Shown in pieces: positions 51,801 through 62,020 of a stretch of DNA of 64,000 nucleotides. Made by a program: the position numbers and the translations under genes. Positions within the stretch are counted from its first letter, which is position 1. The number at the start of each line of letters is the position of its first letter. The notes under the pieces were generated by a model, which saw nothing but the letters and a program-made list of their open reading frames with translations, did not search any database and was not told where the DNA came from. The stretch comes from Deltaproteobacteria bacterium (GTDB taxonomy: Bacteria > Desulfobacterota > Desulfobacteria > Desulfobacterales > Desulfosarcinaceae): NCBI GenBank assembly GCA_021824175.1, contig JAKALP010000009.1:62001-126000 (forward strand). The letters run 5' to 3'.

Positions 51801-53850
51801 CCTGTTCCAATTCGAGCAGCTGGTAGGCATCGCCGATGGGCGCCACCAACCCGAGGCTGATGGCTTCGTTCAGCCGATGGGCCACCACGGCCGGCTTTTC
51901 TTCCGATACAACCGCCAACACATTGAGCGGGAAACGGAACCCCACGCAAGCGCCCAGTTCGAGCAGTTGGCGGGTTTCATGTGAAAGCTGGCGCAGCTTG
52001 GCGGTCATCAGCTCCACCACATTATCCGTCATCTGCTGGGCGCGGATGCGCTCAGCGTCCCAGCTCCAGTGGCCTTTGTCGCGGGCAAAAGTGATCAGCT
52101 CCTGCTGATGCAGGGTTTTGAGAAACTCTTCGGTGAAGAAGGGATTGCCCGCGGTCTTCTGCTCCACGATTTCCGACAGCTCGGTTACACCGGAGCGCTC
52201 CGCGCCCAAGGTATCGGCCAGCAGATCGGTCAGATGCTCGCGCCCCAAGGGCCGCAGGCGGATCTCTTCCAGGGCCACTTCACGGGCGCGCAGCTCCTTG
52301 AGCCAGAGCGCCACGGGATGTGAGGCGATGACCTCATTGTCGCGGTAGGCGCCGATGAGCAGCAAATGGGTGGCGCCGGAGTCGCCGCTGGTCAGGATAT
52401 CGAGCAGCCGCATGCTGGCGCTGTCCACCCATTGCAAGTCGTCCAGGAAAATGGCCAGCGGATGTTCGGGACCGCAAAAGACCTGAATAAAGCGTTGGAA
52501 AATAAGATGGAAGCGCTGCTCGGTTTCGATGGGCGAACTGGCGGCCACTGGCGGTTGCGGCCCGATGATCAGTTCCAGTTCATGGATGATATCGATCATC
52601 AACTGGCCGTTGGCGCCCACTGCTTCCATGATTTTGGTGCGCCAGCGGGCCAGCTCTTCTTCGGGTTCGGTCAGCAGTTGGCGCACCAGATCGCGCAGGG
52701 CCGCGGCCAATGCGCTGTAAGGCGTGCTGCGGTGCAGTTGATCGAATTTGCCGGCCACGAAATGGCCGTGGCGCTCGGTAATGGGTTTGTAGATCTCTTT
52801 GATCAGACAGGTTTTGCCAATGCCTGAGTAGCCGGACACCAGAATCATTTTGGTGGTGCCGCGCCCTACATCATCAAAGGCCGACAGCAATTGGGCCACT
52901 TCATTTTCGCGGCCATAAAGTCTTTGGGGAATCTGAAAACGATCCGAAATATCATGGCTGGCCAGCTTAAACGGCGCAATATCGCCGGTGCGGCGCAACT
53001 GATCCAGGCAGTATTGCAAATCCGCCCGGATGCCCTGGGCGCTTTGGTAGCGGTCTTCGGCTGTTTTGGCCAGCAGCTTCATCACAATATCGGAAATGGG
53101 CCGGGGAATGATCGGATTGATATCCACCGGCGCCACCGGTTGTTTGGCGATGTGGCAGTGGAACCACTCGATGGGCTCGCTCACGATGAACAGGGGCCGT
53201 CCGGTGAGCAATTCGTACAGCGTCACCCCCAGGGAGTAGAAGTCGGTGCGGTAGTCGATGGAGCGGTTCATGCGGCCGGTCTGTTCGGGCGAAATGTAGG
53301 GCAGACTCCCTTCAAACACCTGGGGGCTGGCCAGGGCCGCCTGCTCGCGGGTCAGATAGGTGGAGATGCCGAAATCGATGATCTTAGCCAGGCCCGTGGC
53401 CGGATTATAGACAATGTTGGAGGGGTTGATGTCCTTGTGGATGATATTGGCGGCATGGATATCGATCAACCCCTGGGTCAACTGAATGGCAATCTGCAGC
53501 AGCTCTTCCAGCGGGAAGCGCCGCTGGCGGGCCAGATTGTCTAAGGAGTCGCCGCCGAAATCCTCCAACACCATGACCGGCAGGTTGTTGTGGCGTTCCA
53601 GATCGTAGACCTGGATCACGCTGGGGGCGTTGATGCGCCGGGTGACTTCGAATTCGTGCTTGAGCCAGGCCGCCGCCTCACGGGCCGCGCGTTCATCGCG
53701 CAAGGTCTTGAGCATCACCGGCACGCCGTTGGAGCGGCGGCGCGCCCGGTAAATGCGTGTCGGATCGCCGTAAAAGATGACGGCATCCACTTCGTAGGAT
53801 GGAAAACAATCGCTGGCGACGGCCAAATTTTGCGCTTGAGCTGCGGACAT
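48856..53850 (-). CDS. Giant Ser/Thr kinase - AAA ATPase - GAF - GGDEF signalling protein
   Basis: 1664 residues. (1) ~20-290 protein kinase: K48, E66, HKDINPSN 138-145 and DFG 159-161. (2) ~320-700 predicted STAND-type ATPase with ILVSGYSGIGKTCLI (Walker A) and LAIFLDDLQWVDSASM (Walker B). (3) ~700-1290 helical repeats (TPR-like). (4) ~1310-1480 GAF. (5) ~1490-1660 GGDEF with ARYGGEEMAVILP; an RSGD inhibitory I-site lies just before. The active loop is GGEEM rather than GGEEF, so cyclase activity is likely but not certain. Such chains tie phosphorylation and ATP-driven switching to c-di-GMP output. No partner gene is adjacent. An octamer repeat lies upstream. Confidence 0.9.
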   Translation of the reverse strand: MSAAQAQNLAVASDCFPSYEVDAVIFYGDPTRIYRARRRSNGVPVMLKTLRDERAAREAAAWLKHEFEVTRRINAPSVIQVYDLERHNNLPVMVLEDFGGDSLDNLARQRRFPLEELLQIAIQLTQGLIDIHAANIIHKDINPSNIVYNPATGLAKIIDFGISTYLTREQAALASPQVFEGSLPYISPEQTGRMNRSIDYRTDFYSLGVTLYELLTGRPLFIVSEPIEWFHCHIAKQPVAPVDINPIIPRPISDIVMKLLAKTAEDRYQSAQGIRADLQYCLDQLRRTGDIAPFKLASHDISDRFQIPQRLYGRENEVAQLLSAFDDVGRGTTKMILVSGYSGIGKTCLIKEIYKPITERHGHFVAGKFDQLHRSTPYSALAAALRDLVRQLLTEPEEELARWRTKIMEAVGANGQLMIDIIHELELIIGPQPPVAASSPIETEQRFHLIFQRFIQVFCGPEHPLAIFLDDLQWVDSASMRLLDILTSGDSGATHLLLIGAYRDNEVIASHPVALWLKELRAREVALEEIRLRPLGREHLTDLLADTLGAERSGVTELSEIVEQKTAGNPFFTEEFLKTLHQQELITFARDKGHWSWDAERIRAQQMTDNVVELMTAKLRQLSHETRQLLELGACVGFRFPLNVLAVVSEEKPAVVAHRLNEAISLGLVAPIGDAYQLLELEQAPDTPEVTVDFAFAHDRIQQAAYSLLEGQRRSEAHLKIGRLLLNHLSPMEQKERLFEITDHLNLGSGLVDDLDERAAMCRLNLEAGKRAKNSNAYQPAFDYLQIAFLLIDGHIWQDNYPLALELYSEAAEAAYLTGRYDTMDNLLTAGLEHAKDILDKVKLYQVMISACMARGRLLEAINIAKKVLARLGHHYPEKPTQLHVILKLIQLQRHLRGKNTDYLLNRPAMTEPKHLAAMKIGGSIGGAAMFAQPTLLPLLILHGLKTSIIHGYAPESLGTFAAYGAILAEALGKADQGMTFGQLALDLAQRHQVKNFEGRLHHVYNSMVRHWKEPLRNCLEPLHEAFRLCLEHGDFEYAAHAVCVRLGYAYEVGTDLKHLLGEIHEYLAIMKPLKQGPRVEYLENYLQKIDCLLGNASDPAKLKGRYYDIDQMMPMHEQSGDKSLAITDRLNQVQLSYLFGRHVEALAMAGKRSLANTGSGLRGMYFSLPYCLLDSLVRLANVPGAAKKDRKQLLRQVAANHAKLKRWAKINPVNGLNKLRLVEAERLRIIGRDFEAHRRYDEAIRLARENEFIQEEALAYELCGLMHLNAERDTLGQPYLAKARDLYRHWGAQAKVNDMERRYPWLIEKIARKGGGKTTSIATPLVGIDIGSLMKALKAIAAEKIHSRMVETIITTAMEFAGAQLGLLILRNPSGELCIEAEASVDGGEPRILQSIPVSAGRLPLAVINYVSRTRSSIVIQDAQKPNNQIPGLDQDSHVLAQGVRSMLCMPILTGSQEQSELIGMLYMENNLASATFTQERFDTLEIICLAAAGRLELSRKAVIDGLTELYNHDYFQNLLSQEFASARRHGRELAMVLIDIDHFKKFNDTWGHQVGDKVLREVAQIIKTSCRSGDTVARYGGEEMAVILPMANRDSGELVAERIRAAVESHRVAHNSEQLKVTISLGLATLDASIPDKESLIRRADTALYRSKAEGRNRLTIA

Positions 53851-54060
53851 GCTGATCCCCCTTAGGCAAATATTCAGGGCTGTTGTTGTCCTCTATATCG
53901 GCTCTAAAAAGGAACTCTTTAGACGTTGTTGCAAAACTCTGAGCAGGAACTATTCCGGGCAATATAGGGGCCGCTTACACCGGAATCGGGGGAGCATACG
54001 TTCTATGGAATATGAATAGCATCGGTTGATCATTTTGTAAAGATATCGGTGGGATCTGGG

Positions 54061-54211
54061 GGGGGGAGGGACTGAGGGGCTGAGGGACAAAGGCACAAAG
54101 GCACAAAGGCACAGGGGCAAAGGGACTGAGGGACTGAGGGACTAAGGGGCAAAGGCACAAAGGTACAGAAGGACAGAGGCACAAAGGCACAAGGCGCAGA
54201 GGCACAAAGAC
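54061..54211. repeat. Octamer tandem repeat array, upstream of giant kinase gene
   Basis: About 18 imperfect 8-bp units of two kinds, GGCACAAA and GGGACTGA, with occasional 7- or 9-bp units. Located ~210 bp before the kinase start and ~140 bp after the HD-CBS-HEPN stop. Not coding on either strand in a consistent way. Confidence 0.8.
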
Positions 54212-54349
54212 AAACAGTATTCTCTTCTCTGAGCTCTCTTTGCCCTTGTGGTGGCATCTATAGGTTACATACGCGCAAATCTTTCGAGGCTTACAATGTG
54301 TATACCCAAAAGGGAGGGCGACATTTTTCGATGTCTCTGATGAAGAATT

Positions 54350-55696
54350 CTACCTTTGCTTTTGCTGGCCCTCTTCCACCCGCCGGGCCAAACGGGCGAT
54401 CTGGGGCCAGTTGCGGCTGACAATATCCTGGGCATGGGCCAGATCATTGCGCAGGGTCTCGATCTCTTTGATGATTTGTTGGGCCGCGCCTTTGCTCTTG
54501 AGCCCGAAGAGGGCCAACTGTTCAGGGTCGCTCATCAGGAGGTGGCCTTTGTCCGAAAACTGCAGGCAATCGGTCAGGGTGACATTTTGGCCGCGCCGCC
54601 GCCGTTCTTCCAATAGCAGCCGCGTTTTGTCCAGCCGTCCGGCCGAAATGAGCCCGGTCCAGCTCTCGTCCGGCCAGCGCCGGGCAATATAATCGGACAT
54701 ATACATTTCAAAAAGGGTTACAATGCCGAACAGCCACATGCGTACATAGGGTTTTTGCATGCAGGCGCGGGTGATCACCGCGCCGATGCCGTCGATACCT
54801 CGGACAAAACAGTGCTCATACTTGGTCAGTACTTCGATGGCGCGGGAAATGGGCGCGTCGTGATCCAGCACTTGATATTTGGAAAAAGCGGAGATCGCAA
54901 CACTGGCCGACCCATCGGTGCTGGTGGTTAACTGGAAAAATCCGGTGACGCGACCGGTTTGGCGCGCTCCTGCCACTTCAATATGGCTTTGCGCCATGGC
55001 CTGTGCGATCTCTTCCAAGGGGCGCTCCTGATCAAAGGAGCGCAGAGGTTCGGCGATGTGGCCGGCGCGGAAGGCTTCCAGGAAAAGCCGGGTGCTCTGA
55101 GCGCCGCCGATGGCGGTCACGGTCGAGCCGGGCTCAACAAACTCTTCGTCGCCGGAAGAGTGCTCCGCAGAGATGTCCAGTTGCCGCATGCACTGGGCGA
55201 TGGTCTGCCGGGCCAATTGAAACAAGTCGGGATCACCCTGATCGAGCACCTCCATCAATAATATCGCCTCGCGCACAAAGACTTGGCCAAAGTCCGGATC
55301 GTGCTTGCAGATATCTCGGCAATTGTCGATGAGATCGGCCAGCTTGATGGTCTTGGCCTGGGGCGAAGCCTGGGCCGTGTGGGCGCGGTCGAGGGCCTTG
55401 CGCGCGGCGCGGTTGCCGTCCGAAGGCTTGCTGACATCGGTCAAGTCAGCCACCAGCCCGGCGATCTCGTCTCCAAATTCCCGCTGAATGTCGGAAAAGG
55501 TGGCGGATGTGTCTTCCACCACATCATGCAGCCAGGCCGCGGCGATCATTTTGGGATCGTCGCTGAACTGGGCCACCAATTTGGCAACGGCCTGCAGGTG
55601 AACCTGATACGGTTGGTGGGTGTATTTGCGGAAATGATCAATGCCCTGGTGGGCCTCGGTGGCGTACTGGCGCGCTTTACGGATGAGATCGTTCAT
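54350..55696 (-). CDS. HD (ppGpp hydrolase-like) - CBS - HEPN-like fusion protein
   Basis: 448 residues. Residues 1-175 are an HD domain of the RelA/SpoT/MESH1 type with every metal and catalytic residue in register: H33, H57, D58, E61, D62, D121, N125 (SpoT-like spacings). Residues ~190-315 resemble a CBS pair (SRAIEVLTKYEHCFVRGIDG). Residues ~318-448 are helical and end TLRNDLAHAQ: R416-N-D-L-A-H421 is the Rx4H motif of HEPN ribonucleases. A single chain joining alarmone hydrolysis, nucleotide sensing and an RNase-like fold is unusual. The start ATG lacks a strong Shine-Dalgarno. Confidence 0.72.
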   Translation of the reverse strand: MNDLIRKARQYATEAHQGIDHFRKYTHQPYQVHLQAVAKLVAQFSDDPKMIAAAWLHDVVEDTSATFSDIQREFGDEIAGLVADLTDVSKPSDGNRAARKALDRAHTAQASPQAKTIKLADLIDNCRDICKHDPDFGQVFVREAILLMEVLDQGDPDLFQLARQTIAQCMRQLDISAEHSSGDEEFVEPGSTVTAIGGAQSTRLFLEAFRAGHIAEPLRSFDQERPLEEIAQAMAQSHIEVAGARQTGRVTGFFQLTTSTDGSASVAISAFSKYQVLDHDAPISRAIEVLTKYEHCFVRGIDGIGAVITRACMQKPYVRMWLFGIVTLFEMYMSDYIARRWPDESWTGLISAGRLDKTRLLLEERRRRGQNVTLTDCLQFSDKGHLLMSDPEQLALFGLKSKGAAQQIIKEIETLRNDLAHAQDIVSRNWPQIARLARRVEEGQQKQR

Positions 55697-55714
55697 TTTA
55701 AAACCAACAAATGA

Positions 55715-55767
55715 TGCGCAGAGCGCACCCTACGGTGTGTGCCCGAATGTAGGGTGCGCTCTGCGCA
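55715..55767. repeat. Intergenic perfect palindrome (REP-like)
   Basis: 19-bp arms TGCGCAGAGCGCACCCTAC and GTAGGGTGCGCTCTGCGCA with a 15-base loop. GTAGGGTGCGC-type palindromes are frequent dispersed repeats in proteobacteria; this one lies between the HD-CBS-HEPN start and the OmpW-like gene end. Confidence 0.8.
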
Positions 55768-55806
55768 CCGTTGATAATAGATCAAAACAAAGATGGCGGC
55801 ATCGGG

Positions 55807-56427
55807 TTAGAACCTGAACACGATGCCGGTGCGTCCTTCGAACTGGGTGAAGAGATCGCCGGCCACGCTGACTTGGCAGGCGCCGTTGCTGCAAAAGATC
55901 GATCCCGCGCCGCTCATCAAGGTGCCGTAGCCCCGGCCTTCCACCAGCAGCCCGATGCGTGGCGTAAAGAAGTATTTCAGTCCCAGACCCAGGGCCATGG
56001 AAAAGCGCAGTTCATTATTGTAGCCGGGATCGGTGGGCCCAAAATTGGTGGCCCCCACCGAGCAGGCCACATACGGCTTGAAGTATTTATCATCGGACCA
56101 GCTATAGGTGCCGCCGAAATGGTAGTAATCGATGTTGAGACTCAGCTTTTCACCAGGCGCGCTGGGGGTTTTGATTTGGGAGGATTGGCGGCTCCACAGC
56201 AGTTGCAGTTGGCCGGTGGCGTCATAATCCCAATCCAGGCTCAGGCCGTAGATCATGGATTCGTCCACCATCAGCGTGTCGTTGGAAATTGAGTCTTTAA
56301 AAGTGCCGCCGGCGCGGATGCCTGTAAATGGTACGATCTCAAAGTGGCGCTCCGTGCTGCCGGCGAAGGAACTCCAGCCCAACAGGAAGGTCAGCATCAA
56401 TACGGTGATCCGCGATGTTCTATTCAT
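55807..56427 (-). CDS. Small outer-membrane beta-barrel protein (OmpW-like)
   Basis: 206 residues from ATG 56427 (GGGAGTAATT). After a signal peptide (VLMLTFLLGWSSFAG), strands alternate (IVPFTGIRAGGTF, IYGLSLDWDYDATGQLQLLW, GLGLKYFFTPRIGLLVEGRG) and the chain ends FRF. Two Cys near the C-terminus (FCSNGACQV) may bond. It fits an eight-stranded porin-type barrel; OmpW-like is the best guess. It follows PPK2 on the minus strand by 28 bp. Confidence 0.72.
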   Translation of the reverse strand: MNRTSRITVLMLTFLLGWSSFAGSTERHFEIVPFTGIRAGGTFKDSISNDTLMVDESMIYGLSLDWDYDATGQLQLLWSRQSSQIKTPSAPGEKLSLNIDYYHFGGTYSWSDDKYFKPYVACSVGATNFGPTDPGYNNELRFSMALGLGLKYFFTPRIGLLVEGRGYGTLMSGAGSIFCSNGACQVSVAGDLFTQFEGRTGIVFRF

Positions 56428-56455
56428 AATTACTCCCAAATTGAGCGCTTGCGTT

Positions 56456-57361
56456 TTACTTCTTTTCCGCCATTAGTACCCGCCGGGCCTCGGCCAGCTC
56501 CTTTTTCTTCTCCGCACCCACCTTGGGATATTGCAGATCCAGGTTATCCATGGCATCCACGATGGCCAGGGCCACCGCCAAGCGCGTGAACCATTTGTTG
56601 TCGGCCGGAATCACGTACCAGGGGGCGTGCTTCTTGGCCGTATGGGCGATCATGGTTTCGTAGGCTTCCATGTAGGCTTTCCAGTGCCGGCGCTCGTTGG
56701 CGTCGGCGGTGGAGAACTTCCAGTTTTTGTCCGGCAGGTCCAGACGTTCGAGAAATCGCCGTTTCTGTTCTGCATGGGACACATTGAGAAAAAATTTGAG
56801 GATGATATAGCCGTTGCGGGCCAGGTAACGTTCGATGTGGTCAATGTCTTCGTAGCGGTGCTCCCAGATCTTTTTGGTCACGAGTGCTTCGGGCAGACGC
56901 TGCTTGGCCAGCAATTGCTCGTGAACCTTGACCACCAATACTTCTTCGTAATAGCTGCGATTGAAGATGCCGATGCGTCCCCGCTCGGGCAGGGCTTTCA
57001 TGCAGCGCCACATGAAGTCGTGGTCGAGATCTTCGGCCGAGGGCGCCTTGAAGGAGGTCACCTGCACCCCCTGGGGATTGACCCCTGACATGACATGCTT
57101 GATGGTGCCGTCTTTGCCGGCCGCATCCATGGCCTGGAAAAGCAGCAGCACGCTCCAGCGGTCCTGGGCATAGAGTTTGCCTTGGGCCTCGGTCAGCCAT
57201 TCAACCCCGCGCTCCAGCAGTTCCTTGGCTTCGCCCTTGTTTTCGGAAGTAAATTTTTGAGTATCAGTCGGGTCATGATCCTTGAGCCGGAACCCTTTGC
57301 CCTGGGTGATGCAATATGGTTCGAGGAACTCGCGGATTCTTTTTTTTTGTGATTTTTCCAT
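56456..57361 (-). CDS. ppk2: Polyphosphate kinase 2 family protein
   Basis: 301 residues from ATG 57361, preceded by AAGGAGGACTTCCC. The Walker A is FQAMDAAGKDGTIKH, the Walker B region is GRIGIFNRSYYEEVLV, and a lid-type helix follows (SHAEQKRRFLERLDLPDKNW). PPK2 enzymes phosphorylate nucleotides from polyphosphate. Its coding run follows the outer-membrane factor gene by 25 bp, so the efflux operon may extend through it. Confidence 0.93.
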   Translation of the reverse strand: MEKSQKKRIREFLEPYCITQGKGFRLKDHDPTDTQKFTSENKGEAKELLERGVEWLTEAQGKLYAQDRWSVLLLFQAMDAAGKDGTIKHVMSGVNPQGVQVTSFKAPSAEDLDHDFMWRCMKALPERGRIGIFNRSYYEEVLVVKVHEQLLAKQRLPEALVTKKIWEHRYEDIDHIERYLARNGYIILKFFLNVSHAEQKRRFLERLDLPDKNWKFSTADANERRHWKAYMEAYETMIAHTAKKHAPWYVIPADNKWFTRLAVALAIVDAMDNLDLQYPKVGAEKKKELAEARRVLMAEKK

Positions 57362-57386
57362 GGGAAGTCCTCCTTCAGCCTTTTTC

Positions 57387-58829
57387 TCAAGGAATAAACC
57401 CCGCCTCTTTCTCCGGTTGCACGGCAATCTTTCCTTCCGCCAACTCTACCCATCCGCCGCCCATGGCTTTGTAGACATTGATCAGGGCGCGCAGCAGATT
57501 TTCCTGTCCGCTGGCGTAGGCGATTTCGACGCTGAAGAGGCTGCGTTCGGCGTCCAGCACTTCCAGATAGCTGGCGTAGCCGCCGTCATAGCGCATGCGC
57601 GCCAGACGCGCATAGTTGCGCAGGGCCGCCAGTTGCTTGCCCAGGGCGTCGAGCCGCTGGGCCGATTTGGCCCGGTCTAGCAGGGCGTCTTCGGTTTCGC
57701 GGAAGGCGTTTTGGATGGTCTGCTGATAGCTGTAAAGGGCCTGCTTCTGAAATGCTTCGGCTGCTTTGACTTCGCCGCCGATGCGTCCGGCGGAAAAGAT
57801 TGGTAGGCTGATGGGCGCGCCAATGCTCCAGACCTGGGCCGGACCGGTGAAGAGATCCGACAGATCGCTGCTCACCGCGCCAAATCCGGCGGTCAGGGAA
57901 ATGGTGGGGAAGTAAGCCGATTTGGCCACGCCGATGCGGGCATTGGCTGCGATCAAGTTCTGTTCGGCCAGACGCACATCAGGCCGCCGTTCCAGCACTT
58001 CGGAGGGCACGCCCGCGGGGATAGCCGGCGGCGCCAGGGTATCGATGGCCAATCCGCGCGTGATGGGGCCGGGGTTGCGGCCCAGCAGGATGCTCAAGGC
58101 ATTTTCAGCGCGGCCGATGGCGGCCTCATAATCGGGAATGCGCGCCATGGCGTCCTGATATTGGGATTCAATCTGGCTCAAATCCAGCTCCGAGGTGATA
58201 CCCTTGGCAAAGCGCATGGAGAAGAGATCCAAGGTTTGCTTGCGGCTGGCCGCGGTCTGCACCGTAACCTCCAATTGCTTATCCAGAGTGCGCAGGTCCA
58301 CATAGGTGCTGGCAGTGGCTGTGACCAGGGTCAGCACCACGGTGCGCCGGGCCTCCTCGGTGGCCAGCATTTGGGCCCGGGCCGCTTCGGTGGCGCGGCG
58401 GTATTTGCCCCAGAAGTCAATCTCCCAAGCCGCGCCCAAGTTGACTTCATATTGGTTGTACGGGTTGTTCAACCCCGTGATGGGAATGTTGCTTTTTTCG
58501 GAGATCTGCTGCCGTGAGGCGCTGCCGCCGGCGCCCACAAAGGGGAACTGATCGCCCCGAGTGGAGAAGTAGCGGCCGAAGTACTCTTCGACCCGGGCCG
58601 TGGCGATGCGCAGGTCCTTGTTTTGGGCCAGGGCTTCATCAATCAATGCTTTAAGGACCGGGTCATTGAACTGCTCCCACCAGGCCGTATTGGCCAAGTC
58701 CCGGACCTCTTTTTCTTCGAAACGCCAGTTGGCCGGCGTCTGTACTTCGGGCCGCAGGTAATCCGGCCCCACCGACCAGCAGCCGGTCAGAAGCAGTAGT
58801 ATAACCAGAAGTAGTGCACCTCTACGCAT
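57387..58829 (-). CDS. NodT-family outer-membrane factor lipoprotein of RND efflux pump
   Basis: 480 residues from ATG 58829, which overlaps the RND stop by 8 bp and has AAAGGAG nine bases upstream. Lipobox [17 protein letters not shown]. Two repeats of long helices ([16 protein letters not shown]-like and [15 protein letters not shown]) with short strands ([20 protein letters not shown]) define the TolC/OprM family. It forms the exit duct for the RND pump. Confidence 0.92.
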   Translation of the reverse strand: MRRGALLLVILLLLTGCWSVGPDYLRPEVQTPANWRFEEKEVRDLANTAWWEQFNDPVLKALIDEALAQNKDLRIATARVEEYFGRYFSTRGDQFPFVGAGGSASRQQISEKSNIPITGLNNPYNQYEVNLGAAWEIDFWGKYRRATEAARAQMLATEEARRTVVLTLVTATASTYVDLRTLDKQLEVTVQTAASRKQTLDLFSMRFAKGITSELDLSQIESQYQDAMARIPDYEAAIGRAENALSILLGRNPGPITRGLAIDTLAPPAIPAGVPSEVLERRPDVRLAEQNLIAANARIGVAKSAYFPTISLTAGFGAVSSDLSDLFTGPAQVWSIGAPISLPIFSAGRIGGEVKAAEAFQKQALYSYQQTIQNAFRETEDALLDRAKSAQRLDALGKQLAALRNYARLARMRYDGGYASYLEVLDAERSLFSVEIAYASGQENLLRALINVYKAMGGGWVELAEGKIAVQPEKEAGFIP

Positions 58830-61800
58830 GCTGTTCTCCTTTCTTGGCGGGCACGCCATGATCGCCGCCGGCGCCCTCGCGGTGAGCCAGTTTTTCGACG
58901 ATGTAGAAGGTCATGGGAATCAGAAAGATGGCGATGAAGCTGGCCGCCAGCATGCCGCCGATGACGCCCATGCCCATCACCTGGCGCGCGACCGCGCCCG
59001 AGCCCGTGGCCAGGGCCAGGGGGACGCACCCCAGAATAAAGGCGAAACTGGTCATCAGGATCGGCCGCAGCCGCAGGCGGGCCCCTTCCAGGGCCGCATC
59101 GATTAAGGGCTTGCCCTTTTCATATTCCACTTTGGCGAACTCAACGATCAGAATGGCGTTTTTGGCCGACAGGCCGATGAGCATAATCAAGCCGATCTGG
59201 GCATAGAGGTTGAACTCCAGCCGGCCCAGCAGGATGGCGGCAAAGGCACCGAACACGGCGATGGGCGTTCCCAAAAGAACACTGAAGGGCAGCGACCAGC
59301 TTTCGTACTGGGCCGCCAGGATCAGGAAGACAAAGAGCAGCGACAGACCGAAGATCACTGAAATCGGCACGCCCTCCTGGGCCTTTTTCTCCTGGAAGGA
59401 CATGCCCAGGTAGTCATAGCCCATTTCGCGTGGCATGGTCTGGGCAAATACTTCTTCCAGGGCTTTCATGGCCTGACCGCTGCTGTAACCCGGCGCGTTG
59501 ATGGCGTTGATCTGGGCCGACCGGTAGAGATTGTAGCGCATAGTGAACTCCGGCCCCGAGCGCTCTTTGATGCTGGTCAAAGCCGCCAGGGGCAGGGTTT
59601 CGCCGGCATTGTTGCGCACGTAGAATTGTCCCAGTTGCTCGGCCTGGGTGCGGTATTCGCCTTCGGCCTGCACGTAGACCTGCCACTGGCGGCCGAAGCG
59701 GTTGAAGTAATTGACGAAGATGCCGCCCATGAAGGCCTGCAGGGTGCGGTAGACCTGCCCCAGATCCACGCCCTGCTTCAGTGCCTTGTCGCGGTCCACA
59801 TCCACGAAGAGCTGGGGCACGGTGGGCAGGAAGGTGGTGGAGATGCGGGCAAACTCGGGCCGCTTGCGCGCTTCGGTCAGGAATTTTTGGGTGTTATTCC
59901 ACAGGAAGCCGATATCCTTGCCGGCTCGGTCCTCCAATATAAAAGTGACGCCGCCCGAGGTGCCGATGCCGGGAATGGCCGGTGGCGAGAAGGCAAAGGC
60001 CACGCCCTGGGGCAGGCGGCTCAGTTTCTGGTTGAGGCTCGCCATGATGGCGGTGTACTGCTCATCGGGCGCCTTGCGTTCCTCCCAGGGTTTCAAGGAG
60101 ACAAAGAAGAAGCCGCTGTAGGTGTTGGTGACGCCCGAGAGCATGCTGTAGCCCGATACGGCCGTGACATACTCCACGCCAGGGGTTTCCAGCAAAATCT
60201 TCTCCACATCCGCGCAGGCCGCATTGGTGCGCTGCAGCGAGGCGGCGTTGGGCAGTTGCACGCCGGCATAGAGATAGCCCTGGTCCTCTTCGGGCAAAAA
60301 TCCGCCGGGCACGGCCTTGCCCATCACGCCAATGGCGCCGGTCATGATGGCCAACAAGACCAGGCTGACAACGAACTTGCGAATGAAAAAACCGCACCCT
60401 TTCACATAACCGTTGGTGGCTCGGCCGAAAGCGTTGTTGAACCAGCGGTAGAAAGCCCCCAGAGGGCCGCGGGCCTGTTTCTTGGGCTTGAGGATCAGTG
60501 ATGACAGGGCCGGGCTCAGCGTCAGGGCGTTGAAGGCCGAGATGATGACCGAGATGGCGATGGTCACGGCGAACTGCTGGTAGAGTTTACCGGTGATGCC
60601 GGGGATGAAGATGGTAGGCAAAAAGACCGCCGAGAGCACCAGGGCGATGGCGATGACCGGCCCGGAGACCTCCTCCATGGCCTTCAAGGTCGCCTCCTTG
60701 GGCGACAGGCCGTGCTCGATGTGGTGCTCCACGGCCTCAACCACTACGATGGCGTCATCCACCACCAACCCGATGGCCAGCACCATGCCCATCAGGGCGA
60801 TAGTATTAATGGAGAACCCCAGAATGGGGAACAGGGCAAAGGTGCCCACCAGGGAGACTGGCACGGCCAGGGCCGGGATCAGCGTGGCGCGCCAGCCCTG
60901 GAGGAAGATGAAGACCACGATGATCACCAGGATCAAGGCTTCGAACAGAGTGTGGACGATCTCCTTGATGCCTTCGCGCACCGACAGGGTGGTGTCCAGC
61001 GGGATGGTGTACGTCAGATCGGGCGGAAAGGAGGTCTGCTTGACCCGTTCCATCAACTTCTTCACCCCATCCACGGCCGCGATGGCGTTGGTGTTGGGCA
61101 ATTGGTAGAGGGCCAGAACGGCCGACGGTTTGCCGTTAAGCCGGCCGGTCATGGCGTAGGTCTGGGAGCCCAGTTCGATGCGGGCCACATCCTTGAGGCG
61201 CACGATCGATCCGTCCGGATTGGCGCGCACCACGATTTTTTCGAACTCGTCGGCGCTCTCCAAACGTCCCTGGGCCCGAATGGCGTAGGTGAATTCCATG
61301 CCCGGCGGCGCGGGTTCCGCGCCCACCTGGCCGGCGGGGTTGACCGTGTTTTGCTTTTTGATGGCATCCACGATTTCGGCCACCGTAAGGTTGAGCTTGG
61401 CCAGTTGATCGGGCTTGACCCACATGCGCATGGCGTACTGGCCCGCGCCGAACACCGTGACGCTGGCGATGCCCGGCACGCGGGTCAACTGGTCGTTCAA
61501 ATTGATGTAGGCGTAGTTGGCCAGAAAGGTGGCGTCATATGTGCCTTTGGGCGAGTTGAGGGCGATGAGCATCAGAGGCGCGGCCGTGGATTTTTTCACC
61601 GTGATACCATAGTCGCGCACTTCCGAAGGCATCTTGGAGTCAGCCTGGGACTTGCGCATCTGGGTCAACACCTGGTCGATATTGGAGTCGGTCTTGACGT
61701 CGAAGTTGACATAGAGCTTCATCTCGCCGTTGTTGGCGTTGAGGGAGTACATGTAGTTCATGTTGTCCACGCCGCTCATCTCCTGCTCGATGGGCGTGGC

Positions 61801-61983
61801 CACGGACTGCTCCACGGTCTGGGCGTCAGCGCCGACGTAGGTGGTATTAACAAATATTTCGGGCGGCACGATGTTCGGGTACTGGGCGATGGGCAGCCTC
61901 AGCAGGGCCACGATGCCCAGGATGACGAATACAATGGAGATGACAATGGCCACAATGGGCCGGTTGACGAAGAATTTTGCCAT
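58822..61983 (-). CDS. RND (HAE1-type) multidrug efflux transporter
   Basis: 1053 residues from ATG 61983 ([20 protein letters not shown]). An open frame continues 73 codons upstream through octamer repeats but has no ribosome site and is not expected to be translated. Twelve membrane helices, two periplasmic loops, and proton-relay Asp pair in [17 protein letters not shown] (TM4) match AcrB/MexB. Drives proton-coupled drug or solvent export with the adaptor and the outer-membrane factor. Confidence 0.95.
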   Translation of the reverse strand: MAKFFVNRPIVAIVISIVFVILGIVALLRLPIAQYPNIVPPEIFVNTTYVGADAQTVEQSVATPIEQEMSGVDNMNYMYSLNANNGEMKLYVNFDVKTDSNIDQVLTQMRKSQADSKMPSEVRDYGITVKKSTAAPLMLIALNSPKGTYDATFLANYAYINLNDQLTRVPGIASVTVFGAGQYAMRMWVKPDQLAKLNLTVAEIVDAIKKQNTVNPAGQVGAEPAPPGMEFTYAIRAQGRLESADEFEKIVVRANPDGSIVRLKDVARIELGSQTYAMTGRLNGKPSAVLALYQLPNTNAIAAVDGVKKLMERVKQTSFPPDLTYTIPLDTTLSVREGIKEIVHTLFEALILVIIVVFIFLQGWRATLIPALAVPVSLVGTFALFPILGFSINTIALMGMVLAIGLVVDDAIVVVEAVEHHIEHGLSPKEATLKAMEEVSGPVIAIALVLSAVFLPTIFIPGITGKLYQQFAVTIAISVIISAFNALTLSPALSSLILKPKKQARGPLGAFYRWFNNAFGRATNGYVKGCGFFIRKFVVSLVLLAIMTGAIGVMGKAVPGGFLPEEDQGYLYAGVQLPNAASLQRTNAACADVEKILLETPGVEYVTAVSGYSMLSGVTNTYSGFFFVSLKPWEERKAPDEQYTAIMASLNQKLSRLPQGVAFAFSPPAIPGIGTSGGVTFILEDRAGKDIGFLWNNTQKFLTEARKRPEFARISTTFLPTVPQLFVDVDRDKALKQGVDLGQVYRTLQAFMGGIFVNYFNRFGRQWQVYVQAEGEYRTQAEQLGQFYVRNNAGETLPLAALTSIKERSGPEFTMRYNLYRSAQINAINAPGYSSGQAMKALEEVFAQTMPREMGYDYLGMSFQEKKAQEGVPISVIFGLSLLFVFLILAAQYESWSLPFSVLLGTPIAVFGAFAAILLGRLEFNLYAQIGLIMLIGLSAKNAILIVEFAKVEYEKGKPLIDAALEGARLRLRPILMTSFAFILGCVPLALATGSGAVARQVMGMGVIGGMLAASFIAIFLIPMTFYIVEKLAHREGAGGDHGVPAKKGEQHA

Positions 61984-62020
61984 GGTTGCGACCTTTCGGC
62001 ATTGGTGGTTTTTTGGCGTT

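Noticed and set aside
54061-54211. CRISPR-like array
   Set aside because: Units are 8 bp with no spacers; a tandem microsatellite, not repeat-spacer DNA, and no cas genes are present.
53975-54257. Cys/Pro/Leu-rich frames over the octamer array
   Set aside because: Repeat translation in several frames with no ribosome site.
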